Of a stretch of 64,000 nt of DNA, positions 54,096 through 62,794 are shown one piece after another. Position 1 is the first letter of the stretch; each line of letters opens with the position of its first letter. The notes under the pieces are model-generated. The model did not search any database. It worked only from the letters and a program-made list of their open reading frames with translations, and was not told the origin of the DNA. The DNA comes from Metasolibacillus sp. (lineage in GTDB: Bacteria; Bacillota; Bacilli; Bacillales_A; Planococcaceae): assembly GCF_025291715.1 (NCBI RefSeq), contig NZ_JAMBIZ010000004.1, forward strand, positions 1 to 64,000, written 5' to 3'. Position numbers and translations under genes: made by a program.

Positions 54096-57000
54096 TTAAC
54101 GGCTTTCAATAACCTCTAAGAAATTGATAACCATTTTTGCTGTATGTGCACGCGTTGCTGGTGCTGTTGGTTTAAATTTACCATTATCACCTGTCGCAAT
54201 ACCTAATTCTTGAATCATTGCAATCGCTGCACGTGTTTCTTCATTATATTGACCTAAATCGCTGAATGTTGCATCACCTTTTGGTGTATATTTTTCACCT
54301 GTTACATGCTCATATGCACGATATAGCATCAATGCAAATTGGGCACGTGTTGTTTCACCTGATGGGTTAAATTGACCGTCTACACCTTTTGCAATACCTG
54401 CCTCAAAGATTGCTGCAATTTCAGCCTGTGTTGCTGGCGCATATTTACTTACATCACTAAATGGTGCTTGACCATCTGCCTTTAAGCTTAATGCTCTTGC
54501 CAAAATGGATGCAAACTGGGCACGTGTTACATTAGCATCTGGCTTCACTTCACCTTTTTCATTTCCTTTTAGCAAGCCTTTTTCAATCATTTTTTCAATA
54601 TAGCCTGCTGCCCAATGATTAGCTGGTACGTCGGTTGGCGTAAATGGTGCTGGTTTTTCTTGCTCCTCAGGCTGTGGAGTTTCAGGCTTCTCTGTTTCTG
54701 GTTTTTCTTCAGGCTTTGTTTCAGGTGCTGTTGTTCCACCGCCTGCGTTACCGCCACCAGAGTTATTGCCACCACCATTACCTGGGTTGCTACCTCCGTT
54801 GCCTGGATTGTTACCTCCATCTGGATTTGGCTCTGTATTAGCAGCCTTTACATCAATTTGCGCTAAAATTGGATCATGGTCACTCGCACGACCTGCCATA
54901 TCTGTGAAATCTGCATTAATATGAATCGCATCAATTTCTGTAGCTTTCGCTAAATTATTTGATACTAAAATATGGTCAAGCACCTGTGAATTACCTTGGA
55001 ACACATAAGAATAACGATCTTCCTCTGGTAAATGGTTAATCATATTTGTCATATGACGATTTTCTAAAATTTTCACAGAATCTGCGAATTGGAAATCATT
55101 AAAATCTCCTACTGCCACAATATTCGCTTTCGGGTTTTTCGTTTTCACATCATTGATAAAGCCCTCTACAATTGTTGCAATATTTTTACGCTGTACTTCA
55201 CTTTTGTTCACTACCGGCTGTTTAGAGCCATATAGTGCGTCGTCACCATTTTTTGAATTCCAGTGGTTGACAATAATAATAACTTGCTCACCATTAAAAT
55301 TAAATTGTGCTGCTAACGGTTTACGGCTGCTTTTGAAAGCATCGTTTTGTGGATCAATACGTCCTGGGTTAACAGTTAAATTGCCATTTTCATAGCCAAC
55401 TGCTGTTGTTGCATCACCAGCTGTAATATCTGATAGCTGTACTCGCTCTGGATTATAAAGTACACCAACGCGAATATTTGCGCCTGGCGCACCACCATCA
55501 GTGTTGTTGATAGGGTCGATATTGGCATATTTATACTCTACGCCACCAGCTTTTACAATTTCATTAATTAAACGCTCGTAGCTTTCGTTTGCTGCCGCAT
55601 TACCGTTATTTATATCGCCATCATTATCTTGTACTTCTGTTACCCCTACAATATCAGGGCTGTTTAAATCCTTCACGAAGGCACGTGCTAATTTTTGTGC
55701 TTTGTCATCAGATGTTTTGCTCTTATTATTTGAGAAGTTTTCAAGATTGTATGAGCCAACTGTTAATTTAGTTGGATCTTTGACAATATGTGTTTTCTCA
55801 AGCTCCACTGAGCCTTTGACAAAAGCAGCTTTCATATCAGTAAGCGGTGCATAAATTTTATAGTTTTGATAAGAGTAGCCGACAACCCCTACAATATCTC
55901 CTACAAATTTATCGCCTGTTGCTACCGCAAACTTGCGTGCATCACCATTTGGCTCTAAGCGAAATTGAATAATGTCTGGATTTTTATTATCTTTTTGTAA
56001 AAGCACACCACCATTTTTTGTATTCGTCGCTTTGCTTTCCAATACGGTTGTCAAGTCACCATTCGCCTGTGGTCCAACAGCTTTCACGTTTGATACTTGT
56101 ACACGCATGCCTTCTAAGCTTTCCCAGAAATCAATTGCATCCGTTTCTGGATTGAATACTGTTAAGTTGTCGCTATCAATAGCACCTGTTGGTAGATTAT
56201 TTTCATCGATGATAATTGGTGTTGGTAATGGTACATTTTTTTCTACTACAGTAACCTTGCCCCCTTGATCATCGCGCACACTAATTTGCGTTGTTAATAA
56301 GTCTGTTGTTTGACGCTCTGTATAGCCTTCAATTGCATATTCAGATACTTTCCCTGTTACAGAAACTAAATCCCCTACTTCAATTGGCCAATTTGTTTTA
56401 CCAGCATATAGAACAATACCTTCAGATGTATATGGATTATTATCGATTTCTGCATCTGGTGTTTGGATTGTATAATACTTCGCTCCTGAAACTTCATAAC
56501 TTGATGTTATAATGCCTTTTACACCTTCTACCATCTGATTATTAAACTTAGTTGTGTGAGCTGCACCTTGAATATCGTGAATGCGTAAAGCCTCAACGAT
56601 TTTGTAATCTATTGTAATAACATCGCTGTACTCTGGTGATGATATATCGCCTCGCTTTACAACAGCTTTTAATGTTGTATCTTCTGTAATATTAATTGGA
56701 CTTGCATACGTTGCGCCACCTATTTTAGGATCTACATCATCCAATGTATATAAAATTTCTGCATTTGCAGTTGTTGCTGTTAACTTAACTGTTGTTCCTC
56801 CAATAAATGTCCCACCTGCTGGAGTTGCGACTGGTGGTAATAAAACTGTAGGATCTACTGTAACATCCGCAACAGAACGAGGGATAATTTGATAGTCATT
56901 ATTATATTGCTGAACGATCCCTACAATTGATGCATAATTAACATTCTCTAATAAACTTAATGAATTATTTTCATCACGCACAATAAAAGTATTACTGCCA

Positions 57001-57848
57001 TCTGTTGCGGTGTAGTTACCATTTGCGCCACCACTCAACTTGATGTTTTGTACTTCAACTAGTTGCGACTCATAATCTTCACCTACTTCATTAGCTGCAA
57101 TCACTTTCGGTAACAGGTCAATTTGCGCTGTATCTTTAGAAACTACTGAGGCTGAATCTAATTGACGTAATCCTAGATAAGTATTTAATTTCCCTGTGAT
57201 TGTGACCAATTCACCCTCTTGCACATTAAGTGAAGTAGGTCGAACAGAAATGCCCGCTGTCTCATCTTGCATAACGATTGTATTTTTTAATTTTGCTGTT
57301 ACTCTACCTTGAACCGTTACTATTGCTCCATCTGGTGATGTAAGTGCATTATTAATTGGGACAATTGTTGGTGTATCTGGTGGTGTAACTGTGGCACCAG
57401 TGAATGCGATAGCAGTTAATGATTTTATGCCTGCATGTGAACCAAAATACTTCTCTAAGCTACCTGTTAGTACAATTTCCTTACCTAATGCTGACGGATT
57501 TTGTAATATACTAAATGTTGGGCGATCACCTGTCGCTAATTGAATATACAGCATTTTTTGGGTATCTGTTTCATTTGGATCTGCTGCAATCGCAACATTT
57601 GTATCTTTTACATTTGGACCTGTTGTAATAACGTCCGTTTCCGAATTAACATAACCTACAATATAGCCACGGACAGTTGTATTACTAATTTTCTTCGTCG
57701 AATCATAGTTAGCAAGTACCTCTGTAACTGTCAACACCTGTTGTGTATCCGCTTTCACATTTACCGGCATTGCTGGTGCTACTGCACTAATCACAAGCGC
57801 TGAAGCTGCTAACATAGTAACTGACTTGCGTAGTTTTCCTCTTTTCAT
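54096..57848 (-). CDS. SLH-anchored extracellular nuclease (endonuclease/exonuclease/phosphatase family)
   Basis: A 1250-residue exported protein. The signal peptide (about 1-33) ends VNVKAD. Two OB-fold-like nucleic-acid-binding modules (about 40-330, e.g. NTTVRGYIVGYV and VTVQGRVTAKL) precede a chitobiase-type C-terminal module (about 340-415, GGTFIGGTTVKLTATTANAE) and a further OB module (about 420-560). The EEP nuclease domain (about 690-1030) has GSYNLENFSNN, IVGVTEVQDNDGD, VIIIVNHWNSKNGDD, IVAVGDFNDFQF and the closing RASDHDPILAQI. A Gly/Asn-rich linker, a Glu/Pro-rich linker and three SLH domains end the protein. The plan matches secreted YhcR/ExeM-like DNases that release nutrients from DNA. 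AAGGAGAAC precedes the ATG. It lies between two paralogous subtilases and shares their SLH module almost unchanged. Confidence 0.9.
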   Translation of the reverse strand: MKRGKLRKSVTMLAASALVISAVAPAMPVNVKADTQQVLTVTEVLANYDSTKKISNTTVRGYIVGYVNSETDVITTGPNVKDTNVAIAADPNETDTQKMLYIQLATGDRPTFSILQNPSALGKEIVLTGSLEKYFGSHAGIKSLTAIAFTGATVTPPDTPTIVPINNALTSPDGAIVTVQGRVTAKLKNTIVMQDETAGISVRPTSLNVQEGELVTITGKLNTYLGLRQLDSASVVSKDTAQIDLLPKVIAANEVGEDYESQLVEVQNIKLSGGANGNYTATDGSNTFIVRDENNSLSLLENVNYASIVGIVQQYNNDYQIIPRSVADVTVDPTVLLPPVATPAGGTFIGGTTVKLTATTANAEILYTLDDVDPKIGGATYASPINITEDTTLKAVVKRGDISSPEYSDVITIDYKIVEALRIHDIQGAAHTTKFNNQMVEGVKGIITSSYEVSGAKYYTIQTPDAEIDNNPYTSEGIVLYAGKTNWPIEVGDLVSVTGKVSEYAIEGYTERQTTDLLTTQISVRDDQGGKVTVVEKNVPLPTPIIIDENNLPTGAIDSDNLTVFNPETDAIDFWESLEGMRVQVSNVKAVGPQANGDLTTVLESKATNTKNGGVLLQKDNKNPDIIQFRLEPNGDARKFAVATGDKFVGDIVGVVGYSYQNYKIYAPLTDMKAAFVKGSVELEKTHIVKDPTKLTVGSYNLENFSNNKSKTSDDKAQKLARAFVKDLNSPDIVGVTEVQDNDGDINNGNAAANESYERLINEIVKAGGVEYKYANIDPINNTDGGAPGANIRVGVLYNPERVQLSDITAGDATTAVGYENGNLTVNPGRIDPQNDAFKSSRKPLAAQFNFNGEQVIIIVNHWNSKNGDDALYGSKQPVVNKSEVQRKNIATIVEGFINDVKTKNPKANIVAVGDFNDFQFADSVKILENRHMTNMINHLPEEDRYSYVFQGNSQVLDHILVSNNLAKATEIDAIHINADFTDMAGRASDHDPILAQIDVKAANTEPNPDGGNNPGNGGSNPGNGGGNNSGGGNAGGGTTAPETKPEEKPETEKPETPQPEEQEKPAPFTPTDVPANHWAAGYIEKMIEKGLLKGNEKGEVKPDANVTRAQFASILARALSLKADGQAPFSDVSKYAPATQAEIAAIFEAGIAKGVDGQFNPSGETTRAQFALMLYRAYEHVTGEKYTPKGDATFSDLGQYNEETRAAIAMIQELGIATGDNGKFKPTAPATRAHTAKMVINFLEVIESR

Positions 57849-58032
57849 TCCCTTTGTTCTCCTTTTTCTCCCAAATAGTATTCCCTCTTAAAGGAAGGAT
57901 GTCATACCTCATTTATTGTAGCAAATTTGCTATCTATTAAGATATAAGTTTTTGTAAATTTTGTTTAAAGGCAAAATTAATCATGAGACTTCAAAAAGAT
58001 TTTCTATTACCTATTTTTAAAGAAAATTAAAA

Positions 58033-58070
58033 CGCACAGACTTAAGTGAAAAATACTTAGTTCTGTGCGC
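58033..58070 (-). terminator. Terminator of SLH subtilase 2
   Basis: CGCACAGA.TTAAGT pairs with ACTTAG..CTGTGCG around loop GAAAAAT. Confidence 0.75.
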
Positions 58071-58090
58071 CTTATTTATTTCAGTAACAA

Positions 58091-61000
58091 TTAACGATTT
58101 TCAATAACCTCTAAGAAGTTGATCACCATTTTTGATGCATGTGCGCGAGTTGCTGGGTTTGTTGGGTTAAATTTGCCGTTGTCTCCTGATGCAATACCTA
58201 ACTCTTGAACCATCGCAATTGCTGCTCGCGTTTCTGCATTATAGTTGCCTAAATCCTTAAACGTTGCGTCACCTTTTGGTGCATATTTTTCACCTGTCGC
58301 AACTTCATATGCACGGTATAACATTAATGCAAGCTGCGCACGTGAAATTTCGTTAGATGGCATATACTTACCATCAGTTCCTTTCGCAATACCCGCTTCG
58401 AAAATAGCTGCAATTTCAGCTTGTGTTTCTGATGCGTATTTGCTTACATCGCTAAATGGTGCATTGCTATTCGCCGTTAGACCTAGTGCTCGCGCTAAAA
58501 TGGATGCAAACTGTGCACGTGTTACATTGGCATTTGGCTTTACTTCACCTTTTTCATTTCCTTTTAATAGACCTTTTTCAATCATTTTGCCAATATAGCT
58601 TGCTGCCCAGTGATTAGCTGGTAAGTCTGTTGGTACGAATGGAGCTGGCTTCTCTTGCTCGTCTGGCTTTGTTGTTTCTTCCTTAGGCTTTTCACCTTCT
58701 GGCTTTTCTTCTGGTTGAGCCTCAGGTGCTGTTGCTCCACCTCCGCCACCAGTGCCACCTGATCCGCCACCAGTGCCACCTGATCCACCACCAGAATTGT
58801 TAGCAAGTACTGTTACAGGAATCTCAATCGTATTTACGCCGTACTTAACTGTAATTGTTGTTGTGCCTGACGCCTTAGCTTTTACTAAACCTTTTGATAC
58901 CTCAACAACATTGTTATTTGCAACTGTATATGTTGCTTTTGCAGTTACATCTAGAACTTTATCTGATGCAAATGTTTTCGGTCGAGCTGGACCATCTAAT
59001 TTGTTAGAGTCATGCATTATTTTATTTTGCATATAAGAGTTTCCTGCACTCATTGATGCTAATAATTTTGGTGCATCTGAATTTATTACATTTTTTTGTT
59101 TTTGTGAAACAAATTGTGTTTGCAATAAAGCTTTCAATTGTTCTGTCATACCAATTGGCTTACTAGCAAGCCCATCATACTCCTCCAAAGTAAAGTTTCC
59201 TGCAGCATCCATTGCTACAAAAACTAAATCCTCTGTTGTTGCGTTAAATTCATCTACATTGAACACAAAAGTACCATCTGCATTTAATATCATTGGAACA
59301 AGGTCTTCAAATTCTATATTTGCACCTTTAGGTACTACTGCATAGAATGCCGCTAATTTATCATCTAATTTAATACCTAAGTCAAAAGAATTAGCCAGTG
59401 CAATTTGAGCAATATAATCATCAATGACTTTTCCTTCAACTGTTAGACTTGCGCTATCACCTGTTACAACAACACCGCCTGTATCGCCAGAAGTTACATT
59501 CACATCAAATTGTGTTTCTGTGGACTTAATAAAGATAGGTCCTACATCCTTGAATACCTCACCTGTCGCTGATAATCCCGTAAAGTCAATTGTGTAGACT
59601 CCATCTGGAATTTGTTCTTCTACTCCATTACCTGTGTGTGGATAATAACCGCCTGTAATTGGTAATCTCCATGCGCCTGCTGGAATGGCACCTCCATCTA
59701 AGTAACCAATGTAGCCATCTTCATAAAGACCACCATCTGGATTACTTAAATCCCATAGCTCAATAATACTATTTTGGACATCTCCAGTTAGCTTAAAGAA
59801 TAATCCAGCATATGGGTCATTATTTTTAATGCCTTCTGCCAAGGATAAATCTTCAATAAGTACTTCTCCTGCTGTATCAGCTAGTAATAGGTATTCAAGT
59901 GCCACTGGTGCAACGCCACCTAAATCAGCTGAGAATGGTAATGAGATAACTGAATATGTTCCAGCTGGTACAGTTGTTTTCTCTACAACATTTAATTGAA
60001 CAGAGCTACCTGCTGTCATGTTTAGAGAAGTTTGATCAACCGTTAATGATACTCCATCTGGGCCAATTGTAGTTGGCGTAATATGAATATAACCAAATAA
60101 CTCATCACCGAACTTAGCAGCTACATTTTGAGAAGCAGTAAGTTTAACAGTTATGCGCTCTTCTCCATTTAAAGTAAATGATGTTTTATCAACAGTTACT
60201 TGAGCATCACCAAGACTTTTCAATGTATCAACAGTTACTAAGTAACTACCGCCTATACCGTTTATATCTTTCACAACAATTTCTTTTGTTACTTCAATAT
60301 TTTGGTCTTTAATTGGCTGTGGACCGAATGTTACTGAGCCTTTTTCATGTGCTACGATTGCGCCACTAGCATCACGTTTCGCCGTATCTTGTACATACGC
60401 AAGTAAGCTTGGGAATGCTGCCTCATATGCATTAACACGTCCAGCACCTTGATCATATACATCATAGTTATCTGTATTTAAAACTGTTGCTGTATTAGCT
60501 AATGCAACTTTCACATCAAATGGCGTCCAATTTGGATTAGCTTGTTTAATTAATGCTGCAATTCCAGCAACATGAGGTGTCGCCATTGATGTTCCTGTTT
60601 TACGATCATATGCCTTGCTAGTTTCAACTGGTACTCTTTGTTCAACACTCGTTTTATATGTTGGAATTGTTGACATAATATTTGTACCAGGTGCCACTAT
60701 ATCAGGCTTAATATCATAGTTTGGTACAGACGGACCACGTGAGCTTGACTCGTTCATTTCGTCTCCAATAGATGTCATTGAACCATGAATATCAAAGCTT
60801 ACTGTTCCATCAGTTGTAACTAATGCCTCACGAATAGCTAGTCCATCTGTAACAGACATATCGTATGTTGGAATAAAATCAAAAGAATCTCCTAAAAATG
60901 TTCCTGAAGGTCCTGGTGCATTTGTTCCTCCTACAAAATTGTGGATAATAGCACCGACTGCACCATTCTGTTTCGCATATGCCATCTTATCTACAAATGC

Positions 61001-62431
61001 AATATCCCCACGTGAGATAAGCGCAATTTTACCATCTACATCAACATCTGCTGTATAATCCTCTGCTTTCCCTAGCCCTGGTACTGCAACTAATTCAAAT
61101 TCCCCTGCTAGTTGTGTTGATAAATTTTTACCAAATGTTGTTGCCATTAAATTTAATTGATTAGACCATTCAAAGTCACCTGCTTTTACAGACACTGTTG
61201 AATAATATGCTGCTTCTGGATTTGTTGAGTTACCTACAGCAATACCTAATGGCGCTGTTGAAGGTGTACCCATTGTTCCACGATTTGGACCCGAGTTCCC
61301 TGTTGCAACAACTGGGATAACACCGGCTAATGCTGCGTTATTAATTGCAAATGAGCTTGCATCATTTTCAGAGTTAGAGCCACCACCTAATGAAAGGTTA
61401 ATAACATCCATCTGTTGCTCCACAGCATATTCAATTGCTTTAATAATATCAGTTGTTGAACCACTTCCATATGCGCCTAATACACGATAAGAGTATAAGT
61501 CCACTTTTGGCGCAATTCCTTTAATACCATATGGATTATTTCCAAGTGCTGCAATTGTCCCAGCGACATGGGTACCATGAGAAGTCGAGTATTCACTTCC
61601 CTTAGCATTTACAAGCGGTTGGTTCGCTGGCTTCTCTATAGGCTTTGTTTCCGTTGCATCATTCTCAGCGCGTTGGAAATTATAAAGTTTTGGATCATGT
61701 GTAACAAAGTTTCTTTCACCTACAACATTTAAATCTGGGTGAGTTTTATCAATCCCTGTATCTAATACCGCAACTTTAATTCCTTGCCCTTCAAATCCTT
61801 TATTCCAAAGCTTTTCAATACCTAAAAATGAATTGCTTGTATTCATATATGCGTCAAACTGTTGCTCATCTGGTTGAAGTTTAGATGCTATCATATCTTC
61901 TTCGAACGCGTACATTTCAGCATCAGGTTCGATTAATGTAATGCCATCAATCTCTAGTAGCTTCTCTAAATCATCAGCCTTTACTTCTGCCGCAAAGCCA
62001 TTTAATACAGTATTATATGTATAGCCTTGCTCAAATGAAATATTTTCTTCAATCATTTCTTCAGCAACTTGCTCTTGCTGTGAAATAACACGTTGTTCTA
62101 CTTTTTTCGCCTCATTAGCTGTAAAAGATTTCCCAGCTAATTCTTTAATTCCTTTTTCAAGTGCTACAGGTTTTTCTGATAAATGTACAATAACCTTTAC
62201 ACTTTGATTACCAGACACTCCTTGTAAGTCTGGATGTAGTCTAGCTGCACCATTTAATACTTCCAATTGCTCAGCAATCGCTGATTTCGCTTGTAATGTA
62301 GCTGCATCAAATGGTGATTTTAGCTTGCTAAAATCACTGTTCGCCGATGCTTGCATTGGCGAAAGCATGCTGAGAATCATAATGAATGCTATAAAAATAG
62401 CAAAAAATCGATTACTCCCCTTGTTTCCCAA
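58091..62431 (-). CDS. SLH-anchored subtilisin-like serine protease (Vpr-type), copy 2
   Basis: A protein of about 1446 residues, a close paralogue of the protease at 49.5-53.9 kb. It has the same order of signal peptide, I9 propeptide (VIVHLSEKPVALEKGIKEL), S8 domain (D in AVLDTGIDKTHPDL, H in SHGTHVAGTIAALG, S in GTSMATPHVAGIAALI), inserted PA domain, Ig-like modules, Gly-rich linker and three C-terminal SLH domains. The region between about 800 and 1200 differs most, including a changed Ig module (PVALEYLLLADTAGEVL). The start is TTG at 62431 behind AAGGGGAGGAATAGTT, the same configuration as copy 1; the frame upstream has no site. A SigA-like promoter and a 16-bp perfect inverted repeat lie in front. 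Duplication around the intervening nuclease gene is likely. Confidence 0.92.
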   Translation of the reverse strand: MGNKGSNRFFAIFIAFIMILSMLSPMQASANSDFSKLKSPFDAATLQAKSAIAEQLEVLNGAARLHPDLQGVSGNQSVKVIVHLSEKPVALEKGIKELAGKSFTANEAKKVEQRVISQQEQVAEEMIEENISFEQGYTYNTVLNGFAAEVKADDLEKLLEIDGITLIEPDAEMYAFEEDMIASKLQPDEQQFDAYMNTSNSFLGIEKLWNKGFEGQGIKVAVLDTGIDKTHPDLNVVGERNFVTHDPKLYNFQRAENDATETKPIEKPANQPLVNAKGSEYSTSHGTHVAGTIAALGNNPYGIKGIAPKVDLYSYRVLGAYGSGSTTDIIKAIEYAVEQQMDVINLSLGGGSNSENDASSFAINNAALAGVIPVVATGNSGPNRGTMGTPSTAPLGIAVGNSTNPEAAYYSTVSVKAGDFEWSNQLNLMATTFGKNLSTQLAGEFELVAVPGLGKAEDYTADVDVDGKIALISRGDIAFVDKMAYAKQNGAVGAIIHNFVGGTNAPGPSGTFLGDSFDFIPTYDMSVTDGLAIREALVTTDGTVSFDIHGSMTSIGDEMNESSSRGPSVPNYDIKPDIVAPGTNIMSTIPTYKTSVEQRVPVETSKAYDRKTGTSMATPHVAGIAALIKQANPNWTPFDVKVALANTATVLNTDNYDVYDQGAGRVNAYEAAFPSLLAYVQDTAKRDASGAIVAHEKGSVTFGPQPIKDQNIEVTKEIVVKDINGIGGSYLVTVDTLKSLGDAQVTVDKTSFTLNGEERITVKLTASQNVAAKFGDELFGYIHITPTTIGPDGVSLTVDQTSLNMTAGSSVQLNVVEKTTVPAGTYSVISLPFSADLGGVAPVALEYLLLADTAGEVLIEDLSLAEGIKNNDPYAGLFFKLTGDVQNSIIELWDLSNPDGGLYEDGYIGYLDGGAIPAGAWRLPITGGYYPHTGNGVEEQIPDGVYTIDFTGLSATGEVFKDVGPIFIKSTETQFDVNVTSGDTGGVVVTGDSASLTVEGKVIDDYIAQIALANSFDLGIKLDDKLAAFYAVVPKGANIEFEDLVPMILNADGTFVFNVDEFNATTEDLVFVAMDAAGNFTLEEYDGLASKPIGMTEQLKALLQTQFVSQKQKNVINSDAPKLLASMSAGNSYMQNKIMHDSNKLDGPARPKTFASDKVLDVTAKATYTVANNNVVEVSKGLVKAKASGTTTITVKYGVNTIEIPVTVLANNSGGGSGGTGGGSGGTGGGGGATAPEAQPEEKPEGEKPKEETTKPDEQEKPAPFVPTDLPANHWAASYIGKMIEKGLLKGNEKGEVKPNANVTRAQFASILARALGLTANSNAPFSDVSKYASETQAEIAAIFEAGIAKGTDGKYMPSNEISRAQLALMLYRAYEVATGEKYAPKGDATFKDLGNYNAETRAAIAMVQELGIASGDNGKFNPTNPATRAHASKMVINFLEVIENR

Positions 62432-62474
62432 AACTATTCCTCCCCTTAATAAGTTACTATCATTCCCATATTGC

Positions 62475-62516
62475 AAACTACTAGGTTCCTCTTAGTAAAA
62501 AGGAACCTAGTAGTTT
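62475..62516 (-). promoter_or_regulatory. Perfect 16-bp inverted repeat in the leader of SLH subtilase 2
   Basis: AAACTACTAGGTTCCT (62475-62490) and its exact complement (62501-62516) with a 10-nt loop. It lies 44 bases before the TTG start and downstream of the predicted promoter, so it would form a strong hairpin in the mRNA leader. T runs after it are weak on both strands, so a terminator is less likely than an mRNA stabiliser, an attenuator or a protein site. Confidence 0.6.
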
Positions 62517-62561
62517 ATATTTCGTCTTAAATTGACAAAATACTTTTACAATATATTAATA

Positions 62562-62590
62562 AAGATACAATTCTACGAAATAAACGTCAA
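62562..62590 (-). promoter_or_regulatory. Candidate SigA promoter of SLH subtilase 2
   Basis: Minus strand TTGACG (complement of 62585-62590), 17 bp spacer, TATCTT (complement of 62562-62567). Predicted leader about 120 nt. Confidence 0.55.
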
Positions 62591-62690
62591 CTAGATTTCT
62601 GATAAAATAGATTTTTTAATCAATTCAAACTATTCTTATTTGTTATATGGTAGTTCTAAAGAACTAAAACACCTTTTGATTACCTAAAAA

Positions 62691-62738
62691 AATAACAACC
62701 TTTCTTTGCTATTAATCTCACAAAGAAAGGCTGTTATT
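62691..62738 (-). terminator. Orphaned terminator next to the IS66 end
   Basis: AATAACA.CCTTTCTTTG (62691-62708) pairs with CAAAGAAAGG.TGTTATT (62721-62738). A seven-T run follows on the minus strand. It should end a minus-strand gene to the right, but that side is now occupied by the IS66 element, whose end lies 3 bp away. Confidence 0.8.
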
Positions 62739-62754
62739 TATGTAAGCGTCAAAT

Positions 62755-62784
62755 AATGCCCACCTAGTTTTTCAGGTGGGCATT
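62755..62784 (-). terminator. Hairpin between tnpC and the IS66 end
   Basis: A perfect 11-bp stem AATGCCCACCT (62755-62765) / AGGTGGGCATT (62774-62784), 10 bp from the tnpC stop. No long T tract follows. Confidence 0.6.
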
Positions 62785-62794
62785 AGTGTATTCT

